From positions 1 through 41,579 of the forward strand of contig JAFRNP010000025.1 of assembly GCA_017430145.1 (NCBI GenBank): a DNA stretch of 41,579 nucleotides, written 5' to 3'. The stretch's first letter is position 1. Each line of letters begins with the position of its first letter. The DNA is from Clostridia bacterium. GTDB taxonomy: Bacteria; Bacillota; Clostridia; Oscillospirales; Acutalibacteraceae. The position numbers and the translations under genes were made by a program. Below the pieces are notes generated by a model. It did not search any database. It was not told the DNA's origin and worked only from the letters and a program-made list of their open reading frames with translations. Below, in pieces: positions 22,939-31,856 of the stretch.

Positions 22939-23733
22939 ATGAAAAAAACAACGGTCAGAATCATTTCCCTGTTTTCGGCGATAACGTTTTTCGGCGTCCT
23001 GCTCAACAGCTGCAAAGGTTCCGTTCCCGACGCGACACAAACGGAGGCGGAAGATTCGCGGGCTGCGGCGACGGAGACCGTGGGTGAGGACGGCGTCAGG
23101 CTGTCAAATGACGCTTCCGATTTTGTTTTGCTGAGCGATGCGGTCCCGGACGTGATCCTGGAGATCCGGTATTACTCGACCTACAATTTCGTCGGCGACC
23201 GCATAGACGGCTACGAACAGCCGCTGGCGCTTCTGACAAAGGAAGCCGCCGCCGCGTTAAAGGAAGCGAGCGACGAATTCAACACCCGGGGCTACCGGCT
23301 GAAGGTGTACGACGCGTACCGCCCGCAGAAAGCCGTTTCTCACTTCGTCCGCTGGGCGCAGGACGCGACGGATACCCGGATGAAGGAATACTTTTACCCC
23401 GATCTGGAAAAGGACGTCCTGTTTCCGCAGGGGTACATCGCGGAGCACTCCGGCCACAGCCGCGGCAGCACGGTCGATCTGACCCTGTTTGATATGACAA
23501 CGGAAAAAGAACTGGATATGGGCGGCACCTTCGATTACTTCGGCGAAGAGAGCCACCCGGATTACCGGGGGATCACGGAAACGCAGTACGCCAACCGTAT
23601 GCTGCTGCGGGAGATCATGCTCAAACACGGATTCAAACCGCTTGCCGAAGAGTGGTGGCATTTCACACTGGCGGAAGAACCGTATCCCGACACCTATTTT
23701 ACGTTCCCCGTCAATATCGATTCTCTAAAATAA
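22939..23733 (+). CDS. vanX: D-Ala-D-Ala dipeptidase (VanX-like) lipoprotein
   Basis: The protein has 264 residues. The N-terminal signal ends in a lipobox LLNSC (Cys25), so it is likely anchored outside the membrane, unlike cytoplasmic VanX of resistance operons. The M15D zinc site is complete: SGHSRGSTVDL (His173, Asp180) and EEWWHF (Glu238, His241); Arg in DAYRP (128) corresponds to the transition-state Arg. It should cleave D-Ala-D-Ala or related dipeptides in the wall space. No vanA, vanH or vanS/R gene is nearby, so scavenging or wall recycling is more likely than glycopeptide resistance. Confidence 0.85.
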   Translation: MKKTTVRIISLFSAITFFGVLLNSCKGSVPDATQTEAEDSRAAATETVGEDGVRLSNDASDFVLLSDAVPDVILEIRYYSTYNFVGDRIDGYEQPLALLTKEAAAALKEASDEFNTRGYRLKVYDAYRPQKAVSHFVRWAQDATDTRMKEYFYPDLEKDVLFPQGYIAEHSGHSRGSTVDLTLFDMTTEKELDMGGTFDYFGEESHPDYRGITETQYANRMLLREIMLKHGFKPLAEEWWHFTLAEEPYPDTYFTFPVNIDSLK

Positions 23734-23805
23734 ACAGGTAAAGCCGTTTTTCGTGTCTTTGCCGTACCTGCAGGATTTAAGAAATCGAGAATGGAGGCAA
23801 AATCT

Positions 23806-25188
23806 ATGAGCTTATATTCAAAAATCGTATCTTTTCTCATGTCGGTCATCGCGTTTTTTACGGGCCTGTTTTCCAATACGGACAAAAAGCAAGACCCGAC
23901 GCTGCAGCCGGACCCCGCAGCGCCCGGCGTGATCGACGCGGAGCTCTACGGGCTTCCCGTATTTGAAGCGGGAGAAAAGACCGGATTTTTCCGGAGCGCC
24001 GGCTCCACCGAGGTTTTGCGCTACGACAAAACCTGCGCCGCCGATTTCAGCGCCTACAGAAAAGCGCTGCTGGATGCCGGTTTTGAAGTCTACGACGAAC
24101 ACGGGATCGAAAACAATCTGTTTGCGACGCTTATAAACGATACGCTGACCGTAAACCTCTCGTGGTTTGCCGGGACCGGGACCCTAAGGATCGTTGCCGA
24201 GGAACGCGGCCCGCTGTGCCCGCTGACGGACGAAAGCGAGCGCATCTGCGACACCCTGCTCACCGGCATGAAGGGCGAAACCACCGTCGCATCGGAAGGT
24301 ATGGGCTATATCATCCGGCTGCCGGACGGGAGCTTTTGCATCATCGACGGCGGCATGGGAGATCCCGACCACGTGGACGCCGACAAGCTGATGGGGATCC
24401 TGAACGCCCAAAAGCCGGAAGGTACGGACAAACCCGTGATCGCGGCGTGGATCTTTACGCATCTGCACGGCGACCATGTGGGCGTGTTCAACTGCTTTTC
24501 GCTCGACCACCACGACGACGTGGTGATCGAAAAGCTGATCTACAACTTCCCGAAGGAAGAGGAGATCGCGCTCTCCGATTCGCCCTATATGCTGGACGAT
24601 TCGATCTACCGCTGGAACCAATTCAAGAAAAACCTGGCGGACTTTTATCCCGACGTGCCGGTCGTAAAAGTGCACACCGGCAACCGCTTTGCGGTGCGGG
24701 TCGCCGCCTTTGAGGTGCTGTTCACGCTGGACGACCTGTATCCGTCGTCGATCTTAAACGGCAACGGCATGAATGAGAGTTCACTGCTGCTGAAAATGAC
24801 GCTGGAGGGGCAGACCTTCCTCTGGACCGGCGATTTCGGCTTTATCTCCGCGGACCTTGTGCTTTTGGAATATAAAAATACGCTCAGCTGCGATTTCCTG
24901 CAGCTGGCGCATCACGGCATGAACGGCACCGCGGAGCTTTATAACTGTGTTGACCCGACATTCACGCTTTTGCCCGTATGGAACGGCGGGCTCTCCGCAA
25001 TGCTCAAAGAAGACCAGAACAGGCTGCTTGTGTGCAACCCGACGATGCGGCAGATGATCGTCACCGGCTGCGGCACGTGGACGATCCGGCTGCCGTACGA
25101 TCCGGCCTTCGGCACGTATCTCCGGATCCCGACGGACAAAACGGTGTATCCCGCCTACCCGGACCTGCTCGGCGAAAAGAAGGGCTGA
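23806..25188 (+). CDS. exported metallo-beta-lactamase-fold hydrolase
   Basis: The protein has 460 residues. The start at MSLYSKIVSF is preferred because ATGGAGGC acts as SD; a start five codons earlier has none. Residues 1-~25 are a hydrophobic leader nearly equal to that of the next gene. The MBL core is at ~150-400: HLHGDH (about 219-224), WTGDFGF and LAHHGMNG supply the metal ligands. ComEC-like secreted MBL hydrolases with this layout are common in Clostridia and their substrates are unknown. It lies 72 bp after vanX and may be cotranscribed. Confidence 0.8.
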   Translation: MSLYSKIVSFLMSVIAFFTGLFSNTDKKQDPTLQPDPAAPGVIDAELYGLPVFEAGEKTGFFRSAGSTEVLRYDKTCAADFSAYRKALLDAGFEVYDEHGIENNLFATLINDTLTVNLSWFAGTGTLRIVAEERGPLCPLTDESERICDTLLTGMKGETTVASEGMGYIIRLPDGSFCIIDGGMGDPDHVDADKLMGILNAQKPEGTDKPVIAAWIFTHLHGDHVGVFNCFSLDHHDDVVIEKLIYNFPKEEEIALSDSPYMLDDSIYRWNQFKKNLADFYPDVPVVKVHTGNRFAVRVAAFEVLFTLDDLYPSSILNGNGMNESSLLLKMTLEGQTFLWTGDFGFISADLVLLEYKNTLSCDFLQLAHHGMNGTAELYNCVDPTFTLLPVWNGGLSAMLKEDQNRLLVCNPTMRQMIVTGCGTWTIRLPYDPAFGTYLRIPTDKTVYPAYPDLLGEKKG

Positions 25189-25259
25189 TAAAAGAACGGC
25201 TGAACCGTTTGCAAAACGCCCCCGGACGCTGACGGGCATCAATATCAGGAGGAACCCTT

Positions 25260-26255
25260 ATGGATATTTTTTCCAAGATCCTTTCATTTTTCATGTCGGT
25301 CGTGCTGTTCCTCAGCGGCGCGGTACGCGGCAGCACACGCGATAAGGCGCAGAACCTGCGCGTCGTTTCGTATCTGGTCATCAACAGCCTGTCTGCCCTC
25401 GATACGCTTGACTGCTCCCATTTTGGGGATCTGACCGACGTGATCCTGTTCGGCAGCCTCGCCGGGATGAACGGCGACGGCGAAGTGGAGCTGTGCGACG
25501 ACTTCGCCGCGATCGTCGCGCGGATCAAAGAGCTCGGCGAAGGGTACGGGCTGAAATGGCACCTGAATTTCAATCTTCTCGCCGAACACGACCAGAAAAC
25601 GGAGCTGCGGGACGCGTTCCGCGGGAAAAAGCTTGCGCAAAACATCCGCGCCGTATTGGAAGAATACGACCTGGACGGGGCGTTCTTTGACTACGAATTT
25701 CCGCAGGAATGGGACGCGAAGCTGGATTTCAGCATCTTCCTGATCGCCCTCAACAAGTGCCTCGGCGACGACTATCTGATCGGCGCGGCGCTGCAGCCGT
25801 GGTGCGCAAGCTTTTTGCCGGGCGCCGTGGCCGCCATCGACATGGTGGAGCTTATGTGCTACGACAACTGGGACGAAAACGGCTTCCATTCCACGATGGC
25901 GCTGGCGAAACAGGACGTGAAAAACATGGTGAAGCTCGGCTATAAGCTGCATCAGATCGATCTTGGGCTCCCCTTCTACGCGCGGCCCACCACAAAGGAA
26001 GCCCGCTGGTACGATTACAGGGAATACTGGGATCAGATCGATGAAAACGGCCTCGCAGAGGAGGAAGGGACCGGCCTGATCGCCTCCTTCAACACGCCGT
26101 CTCTCATCTACGACAAAACCGAATGGGCGATCCGAACGGGCCTCGGCGGCGTGATGATCTGGCACTACGCCTGCGACGTGCCCGCGGATAACGACGCGTC
26201 GCTGTTTGGCGCGATCACCCGCGCAAAGACCGATCTTTCGGAGCCGGAAAGATAA
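25260..26255 (+). CDS. exported GH18-like glycosidase
   Basis: The protein has 331 residues with SD AGGAGG. Residues 1-~25 (MDIFSKILSFFMSVVLFLSG) are a leader shared with the MBL gene. The TIM-barrel core has the GH18 signature D-G-A-F-F-D-Y-E at 139-146 with Glu146 as acid/base, MCYDNWD in the substrate-assisted site region, and a final W-H-Y strand (GGVMIWHYACD). Chitinase- or ENGase-like activity on GlcNAc-containing chains, host glycans or wall, is expected. It is followed by a terminator at 26416. Confidence 0.8.
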   Translation: MDIFSKILSFFMSVVLFLSGAVRGSTRDKAQNLRVVSYLVINSLSALDTLDCSHFGDLTDVILFGSLAGMNGDGEVELCDDFAAIVARIKELGEGYGLKWHLNFNLLAEHDQKTELRDAFRGKKLAQNIRAVLEEYDLDGAFFDYEFPQEWDAKLDFSIFLIALNKCLGDDYLIGAALQPWCASFLPGAVAAIDMVELMCYDNWDENGFHSTMALAKQDVKNMVKLGYKLHQIDLGLPFYARPTTKEARWYDYREYWDQIDENGLAEEEGTGLIASFNTPSLIYDKTEWAIRTGLGGVMIWHYACDVPADNDASLFGAITRAKTDLSEPER

Positions 26256-26261
26256 CGAAAA

Positions 26262-26363
26262 ATGTATGTCGCGAAACCGACGAAACAGCAGCTTGCATGG
26301 CACGAGCCGGAGATCACCGAAGAAGCCCGAACGCCCTCGCTGCGCGATTTCGCCTTGTACTGA
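26262..26363 (+). pseudogene. 33-codon ORF, possible glycosidase N-terminal remnant
   Basis: The frame reads MYVAKPTKQQLAWHEPEITE then EARTPSLRDFALY stop. KPT-QQLAW followed by an acidic residue resembles the start of alpha-L-fucosidases (GH29), but similarity ends after about 14 residues and the match is too short to be firm. No SD is seen. Confidence 0.25.
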
Positions 26364-26405
26364 GATCCCCTTTTTTCGTTTTCTCTATGCTGAGATCCCC
26401 TTTTT
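26360..26405 (+). repeat. two copies of a 30-bp-spaced direct repeat
   Basis: CTGAGATCCCCTTTTT occurs at 26360-26375 and again at 26390-26405, between the glycosidase remnant and the terminator. Confidence 0.6.
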
Positions 26406-26415
26406 GCGCAAGATA

Positions 26416-26450
26416 ACGGCAGCGCCCGACAATGGACGCCGCCGTTTTTC
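26416..26450 (+). terminator. terminator downstream of the GH18 gene
   Basis: ACGGCAGCG (26416-26424) pairs, with one mismatch, with CGCCGCCGT (26437-26445), followed by T residues. Confidence 0.6.
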
Positions 26451-26478
26451 TGTTTTTTCTTTTCTGAAATAAGTACGA

Positions 26479-27314
26479 TCACCTGAGTTCGATCACGTTC
26501 ACGGAATGCGGGGCCAGCGTGACGCTGCCCGCAAACGGTTCCCCTTTGCCGGCGTCCACGCCCACCTCTGTACGGCCGACGTCGTTGAACGCGTCGACGG
26601 AGGGACCGTTCAGCGTATGGACGCGCATTTCGCGCGGCGTATCTTCCAGAAAACAGAACGATACCGTCTGCGCCGCCTCCGGGTCCTTGTTGACGGCGGC
26701 AACGGCGTACGCGCCGCCGTCGGCGGTCACAACGATATCGACGGCGTCTACGGTCCGGTCACCGTCCCGTACCCTGCCGCTGAGCACGGGCACGTCCTCC
26801 TTCCAGAGGTCCAGCACCGTATCTTTCATAAGATTTGCGTACAGTTCGAAAACAAAGTACTGCGGGCGCAGCACGAGCCCGTTTTCGGTATTTCCCCAGT
26901 AGCCGTGGACAGAGATCCAGTCCAGGTACTGTCCCGCCGTGCGCAGCAGGTTCAGGTTCCAGTCCAGGTCCGGGATGGATGCCGCCGACAGCTCAACGGT
27001 GGGGTCCGTGCCGAACCGGTGGGATTCCTCCACCCGCCACACCTTGTCGTAGGTGGGGACCCGGTCCTTCCCCACCCCGTTCTTCCAGTGATAGGCGGAA
27101 ACGTAGGGCCGCCGGGCCAGCGTATGACCGGCGTGCGGATACGGCGCAGCGCCTCCAGCACGTCCGCACGAAAGCCGTCTTCGTCCGCGAACGGGGACGA
27201 CGGGTCAAAAACGCCGCCGTAGACCTGCCGGTGGAAGTGTTCAAGAAAGTGGCCGTAGAGCATTCTGTCCGCCTGCCCGACGGCGTGTTTTTTGCTGCAG
27301 ATGATCTTCGTCGT
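26479..27314 (-). pseudogene. GH51 alpha-L-arabinofuranosidase, decayed
   Basis: The N-terminal part reads LYGHFLEHFHRQVYGGVFDP and TPVIRWPGG, typical of GH51. A base is missing near 27107, and the sequence goes on in another frame as YVSAYHWKNGVGKDRVPTYD then KVWRVEESHRFGTDP. It then jumps straight to DWNLNLLRTAGQYLDWISVH, losing ~150 residues that include the acid/base Glu (WGIGNE region). The C-terminal beta domain is intact to the stop. The expected start is ACG rather than ATG behind GAGGGG. So the gene has three independent defects and is dead. Confidence 0.8.
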
Positions 27315-27338
27315 CCGGTCCCCTCTGTGCCTTTTGTT

Positions 27339-28565
27339 TTACTGTTCCGTTTTTGTTTTTTCAAACATTGCCTGTACCGACGGCGCGTTTTTCGTCAGCT
27401 TTTTGATGCTGACGTTTTCAAGCTTGTTGTTTGCCGTATTGAGGTGGTTTTCGGATTTAACCAGGTTTTCCCTGATCTTTGTCAGTTTTGAGATCGTGTC
27501 GTCGATGCCTTTGATCGCCTCTTCGAACCGGGCGCTCGCCTGATTGAAACTGTAGGCAAAACCGTCCTTGAACTGCGCGAGGTTTTCTTCAAAAGTGTAC
27601 AGATCCAATTGCTGATTCCGGATCTCCTCAAACTTTTTCCGGTACTCCAGGGAATTCAGCGCGGCGTTGCGCAGCAGGGAGATGATCGGGATAAAGAACT
27701 GCGGGCGGACCACAAACATTTTCGGGTAGCGGTACGAAACGTCCACAATGCCGTTGTTATAAAGCTCGTTATCGGACTCCAAAAGAGAGACCAGTACGGC
27801 GTATTCACATTTCTTTTCCTTCCGGTCCTTATCCAGCTCTTTGAAAAAATCCTCGTTTTTATGCTTGGTCGCGGTGGTATCCATCTCGTTTTTCATTTCA
27901 AACATGATGGAGATGAACTCCGTGCCCCCGACGGATTCCCGGAAGATGAAATCGCCCTTGCTGCCGGTTTTTGCGTCGTTATCTTTTTCAAAATACGCGT
28001 TCGGGAAAGCCGTCATGCGGATCCCGTTGAATTGCGTCAAACAGTGCTGTTCCAGGCTTTCGCCGACCATTTTGGTGGATTGCCTGGCTTTGAAATCCTT
28101 CAGCCGCTCGATCTCTTCCTCCCGGAGCTTCAACTCATCTCTGTGCCGCTCGACAAGATTGTTCTCCCGCAGCTCGCCCTCTTTTTTCTGAAGGTCGAGG
28201 GCGCTCATCAGTTTTTCGATCTCCACTTCTTTGTCGGAAAGCATCTGATCTTTTTTCTGGACAGCCTCGGTAACAGCAAGCTTTTTTTCCGTCTGGGCGT
28301 TTTGGAGCTGCGCTTTGAGCCGCTCGACCTCCTGCTTGATTTCTGCAAGCGCGGAATCCTTCCGGGCAAGCGCAGCGCTGTGTATCTTTTCCTGTTCCAT
28401 GCGTTCGATCTTCAGATCGTCCTCTTTTTTTTGCCGGATCTCCTGTTCCCGGCGTTCCAGCTCCTTTTCAAATTCCTTATCACGGACCTGCTGCATGATC
28501 TGCGCGTAGCCGCTTTCATCCACCTGAAAAACCTTTCCGCAATTGGGACATTTGATCTCCTGCAT
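27339..28565 (-). CDS. DUF2130 protein with zinc-ribbon-like N-terminus and coiled coil
   Basis: The protein has 408 residues from MQEIKCPNCG, start chosen because GGAG lies eight bases upstream. A CPNC pair (residues 6-9) is followed by a long charged coiled coil (~25-170, many EERKQ heptads). The DUF2130 core (~170-330) has GSKGDFIFRE and FEMKNE, whose Asp and Glu-x-Lys suggest a PD-(D/E)xK nuclease fold. A second helical stretch closes the protein. The family is cytoplasmic, widespread and uncharacterised. It is transcribed alone or with the dead GH51 gene 25 bp downstream. Confidence 0.85.
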   Translation of the reverse strand: MQEIKCPNCGKVFQVDESGYAQIMQQVRDKEFEKELERREQEIRQKKEDDLKIERMEQEKIHSAALARKDSALAEIKQEVERLKAQLQNAQTEKKLAVTEAVQKKDQMLSDKEVEIEKLMSALDLQKKEGELRENNLVERHRDELKLREEEIERLKDFKARQSTKMVGESLEQHCLTQFNGIRMTAFPNAYFEKDNDAKTGSKGDFIFRESVGGTEFISIMFEMKNEMDTTATKHKNEDFFKELDKDRKEKKCEYAVLVSLLESDNELYNNGIVDVSYRYPKMFVVRPQFFIPIISLLRNAALNSLEYRKKFEEIRNQQLDLYTFEENLAQFKDGFAYSFNQASARFEEAIKGIDDTISKLTKIRENLVKSENHLNTANNKLENVSIKKLTKNAPSVQAMFEKTKTEQ

Positions 28566-28574
28566 CGTCGGCAC

Positions 28575-28865
28575 TCCTTTCTTATTGACCGCTTATTGAA
28601 CGTTTTTCGATTTTGAACCGTTGTTTTCTATTGTAGCAGTTTTTTTCGCTGAAAACAACTGCCGCGCGGGAAGCAACAAAAAACTTAGACAACATGCACA
28701 AAATACGGGCACGTTTTTTGACAGTAAAAATTTATATTTTATTAATCATTTAATATATTTTTTATTTTATTTAATAAAATAACTATAAAAACGCGTATGT
28801 TCCTGAATACCCCGTTTATTCCGTCCCCGGTTTCTTGGGACCGACAAACAGTCCGGAGGGCAAAG
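28575..28865. other. 291-bp intergenic region with an AT-rich block
   Basis: Bases ~28725-28790 are almost pure A/T and end in AAAATAACTATAAAAACG, a probable promoter region for the surface protein. No ORF or hairpin terminator is seen. The block and the sequence around the SD resemble the region before the truncated leader at 18209. Confidence 0.5.
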
Positions 28866-31349
28866 ATGAACGATCATATAAGCGCAAGATACCAAAACAG
28901 AAGGGGAAAGCGGCTGCTGTGTCTGCTATTATGCCTTCTGTTTTTGTTTTCCATGGATTCCGGTGTCGCCGGGGTCCTTGTTGAGCCTGTCCAGGCGGCG
29001 GCTGCAGCCATCGGCGCCGGCGTCAGCCGCGGCGTATCGGGGTTAGGCTCCCTGATGGGCGGTTCCTTTTCAAAGCTCGGCGGGCTGCTGCTGTCCATCG
29101 GCGGGGGCGACGGCGACGGCGGCGACGAAGAGGAGCCGGAAGAATCGGAACCCGATCCGCACGATCTGAACGAAGTCTACTGGAACCCGTCCCCCGAGGA
29201 CAAATTAGGGCCTGACGGCACCGTGATCCTGCTGAAGGGCGATGACGAAAACTCCGGCGTGGATGACACGCACGCCGTACTCACCTGGGAGCGGGCGCTT
29301 TCGCTTGTAAAGCCGGGCGGCGTGATTTGGGTGCTGACGATGGAGACCGTGCTGTATTCCGAGGAACAGCCGGTCACCGTACGCGACGGCGCCGTTCTGA
29401 ACGATAACGGCGAGCCGCAGGTCACGGAGCTCAAATTCTACCCCGGCTGCTCCATTTTGCTTTCAAGCGGTATCGAAACGGACGTCGAAGACGCGGTGGG
29501 CGAAAGTCTTACGCTGAAGAACCTGAAAATGACCGACAAGACCGAAGACGAGGATCCGGAGGATAAAAACCGTCTTCTGCTTCTGAACGGCGGTACCGTA
29601 ACGCTGGACGTGGGCACGACCATGCGCGGCGACGTGCGTATCGAGCAGTTCTCCGACGAAACGGAAGGCTCCGAATCTCCCGAGATCTACGTCACACCGG
29701 AATTCGCGGACGACTTTGACGCCAACGTGGACCTGACCGTGAATTTCGACACACGGCTTTCGGATCACCACGCCAACAGCGGCGATAAGATCGCCTTCGA
29801 TTTCCTCGTATTCCCCGAAGGGTTCGACGTGGAGGACATTCTGGACAACGTCCATCTGGACCCTCTGCTTCAGGAGCCCCGCGGCGAGGACAACCTGGTC
29901 TGGAGCGTCCGCAAAAAGATCGGGGCAGACAATATCGTTGAGATCTACCTTGTGGAGCCTTACGACGGCTGCGTGTACGTCTCCGGGCTGGGCAACGACG
30001 AATGGGAGGGCTTATACGCCTCCCGTCCCGTACGGACCTTTGCGCGCGCATTGGAGATCCTTCAGGGCAACGGCGGCGACCTGAGCTACACCGGCTATTT
30101 CAGCGACAACGTGACGACGATCAACGAATACCGCTGGCTGCACGGCGAATTCGTGCCCAACGAAGGGCTGATCCGCATCTGCGGCGCCCCGGTGGAGATC
30201 ACGGAAACCGAAACGTGGAGCATGCCGCACGACACGTACTGGGACCGCGGCCCCACCGGCAAAAAACTGGACGACAACGGCAACCCCTACCCGCGCGTGG
30301 ACCAATCGTGGGTGGAGCGGTATAAACATTACGTCGACGACCTGATCGAGGTCAGGACCGGCGGCAACCTCACGTTGACAGATATCACGGTCAAGGGCGT
30401 AAAGAGTATCGCCAAAAACGCCACCGGTTCCCTTCTGGTTGTGGACGCCTACGGCAACGCCACATTGGGCGCAGACGCACTGCTGACCGACAATACGGCC
30501 GTGGAAGGCGGCGGCGCAAGGCTTGTGGGGAACCAGGCAGAACTCATAATCTCCGGCGGCAGAATTACAAACTGCCTTGTCTCGCGCAACGGCAACACCG
30601 GCATGGGCGGCGGCGTGTACGTGCACGGCGGCAGCCTTACGATGATCAGCGGCGAGATTACCGACAACAACGCCAATCTCGGCGGCGGCGTGTACGTTGA
30701 CAATTATGAAGGCACCGCGGGTTCCGCACTGCTCTCCTCCACCGGCCGGATCTATCTTTACGGCGGCAGCCAGATCACGCGCAACCAGGCGCAGCAGGGC
30801 GGCGGCGTATATACCAGCGGGTCGGACACGGTCCTGCTGCCCAACGACGCCTCCACTGCAACGATCGCCGCTTACGACAACGGCTTTGACGCTTTTTCCA
30901 GCATCTGCTGCATCAGCGTCACCGGCAACACCGCCAGCTCCTTCGGCGGCGGCTGGATGGCGGAGGACTGCACGCTGACGATCGACGGCGCCGAGGTCAC
31001 CGGCAACAACGTGATTTTGCGGAACAACAGCGGCGCCGGCGGCGGCATCTATCTCGCGAGCTCGGTCGGCACGATCAGCAACCTGCATCTGTTCAACTGC
31101 AACGTAGATCAGAGCATCAGCTCCAGCAATTCCTACGATGACGTCTATTCGTCTTACAGCTATAACTATTATCCGAACAGACAAAACGGTTACCGCGGCA
31201 GAGGCGGCGGCGCGTACTTTGAGTCTTGCAATGTGACGATGACGGACAGCGTCTTTGAGAAAAAACGGCAACCAGACGAAGGAAGTCACCGGCGTCGCGC
31301 TGGCTGTGCGCGGCGGCACGCTCACCGCGACGAACGTTCTGTTCAGTGA
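28866..31349 (+). CDS. beta-helix cell-surface protein, interrupted by a frameshift
   Basis: Start at MNDHISARY with SD CCGGAGGGC. Residues 1-~40 are a signal peptide (GKRLLCLLLCLLFLFSMDSG, ending VQAAAAA). A Gly/Ala-rich stretch and an acidic spacer (~85-105, DGGDEEEPEESEPDP) follow, then ~700 residues rich in GGxV/N-x-I/L-T motifs. GGGVYVHGGSLTMISGEITD and similar rungs indicate a right-handed parallel beta-helix, as in adhesins and polysaccharide-active proteins. At ~31260 GAGAAAAAACGG holds one A too many and the frame is lost; the rest reads in another frame. No wall anchor is present. Confidence 0.75.
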   Translation: MNDHISARYQNRRGKRLLCLLLCLLFLFSMDSGVAGVLVEPVQAAAAAIGAGVSRGVSGLGSLMGGSFSKLGGLLLSIGGGDGDGGDEEEPEESEPDPHDLNEVYWNPSPEDKLGPDGTVILLKGDDENSGVDDTHAVLTWERALSLVKPGGVIWVLTMETVLYSEEQPVTVRDGAVLNDNGEPQVTELKFYPGCSILLSSGIETDVEDAVGESLTLKNLKMTDKTEDEDPEDKNRLLLLNGGTVTLDVGTTMRGDVRIEQFSDETEGSESPEIYVTPEFADDFDANVDLTVNFDTRLSDHHANSGDKIAFDFLVFPEGFDVEDILDNVHLDPLLQEPRGEDNLVWSVRKKIGADNIVEIYLVEPYDGCVYVSGLGNDEWEGLYASRPVRTFARALEILQGNGGDLSYTGYFSDNVTTINEYRWLHGEFVPNEGLIRICGAPVEITETETWSMPHDTYWDRGPTGKKLDDNGNPYPRVDQSWVERYKHYVDDLIEVRTGGNLTLTDITVKGVKSIAKNATGSLLVVDAYGNATLGADALLTDNTAVEGGGARLVGNQAELIISGGRITNCLVSRNGNTGMGGGVYVHGGSLTMISGEITDNNANLGGGVYVDNYEGTAGSALLSSTGRIYLYGGSQITRNQAQQGGGVYTSGSDTVLLPNDASTATIAAYDNGFDAFSSICCISVTGNTASSFGGGWMAEDCTLTIDGAEVTGNNVILRNNSGAGGGIYLASSVGTISNLHLFNCNVDQSISSSNSYDDVYSSYSYNYYPNRQNGYRGRGGGAYFESCNVTMTDSVFEKKRQPDEGSHRRRAGCARRHAHRDERSVQ

Positions 31350-31835
31350 AAACGGGAAACAGGACATCAAAAACAGCAGCGGCTATCTTGACAGCAACGG
31401 TTACGCCTACGGCACGCTGCACGTGGGTTCGTCCGCGAACTTCACGCTGAACCTCTGCACCTTCACCAAGTGTTACGCTATTACGGCGGCGCCATCCGTC
31501 TGGATATCGGCAATATCACCACCGAAACCGTCTACGCGAACAACACCTATATAGGTACCCTGTACAAGGGGAATTACGCCCCCACGCTGCACCTGAACGG
31601 CTGCACATTCAGCGGCGACTGGGACAACTGCAACTATTTATTGTTCCCGTCTGAATGGACGGCAGAGGAGACCGAAAAACTCGGGGACTCCTTTTCGGTG
31701 ATCGTCAGGGCGGAGGCGATCCAGTCCGCAGGCTTTGAGGACGGCGTGAACCCCGACACGGGGGAATTCGTATCCGCCATCGACCGGGCGTGGGACGTAT
31801 ACAACACCTACGTCTATATCGAGCCCGGTGAATGA
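31255..31835 (+). pseudogene. C-terminal continuation of the beta-helix protein in shifted frames
   Basis: From ~31262 the homologous reading is NGNQTKEVTGVALAVRGGTL in the +1 frame, with further beta-helix rungs to TLNLCTFTKCY. Near 31477 a second shift returns to the original frame (YYGGAIRLDIGNITTETVYA) and runs to YVYIEPGE stop at 31835. An extra A at 31260 and a lost base at ~31477 compensate, so the intact protein would have ~989 residues. Either two compensating mutations or two sequencing errors explain this. Confidence 0.7.
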
Positions 31836-31856
31836 CCGTAAAAAGGCGGTACAGAG

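Noticed and set aside
22939-23733. glycopeptide-resistance operon
   Set aside because: VanX alone, exported, without ligase, dehydrogenase or VanRS genes, does not make a resistance cluster.
30012-31370. 452-codon open frame on the minus strand
   Set aside because: Antisense of the Gly/Thr-rich beta-helix gene; an Ala/Val-rich sequence that simply mirrors repeated GGC/GCC codons.
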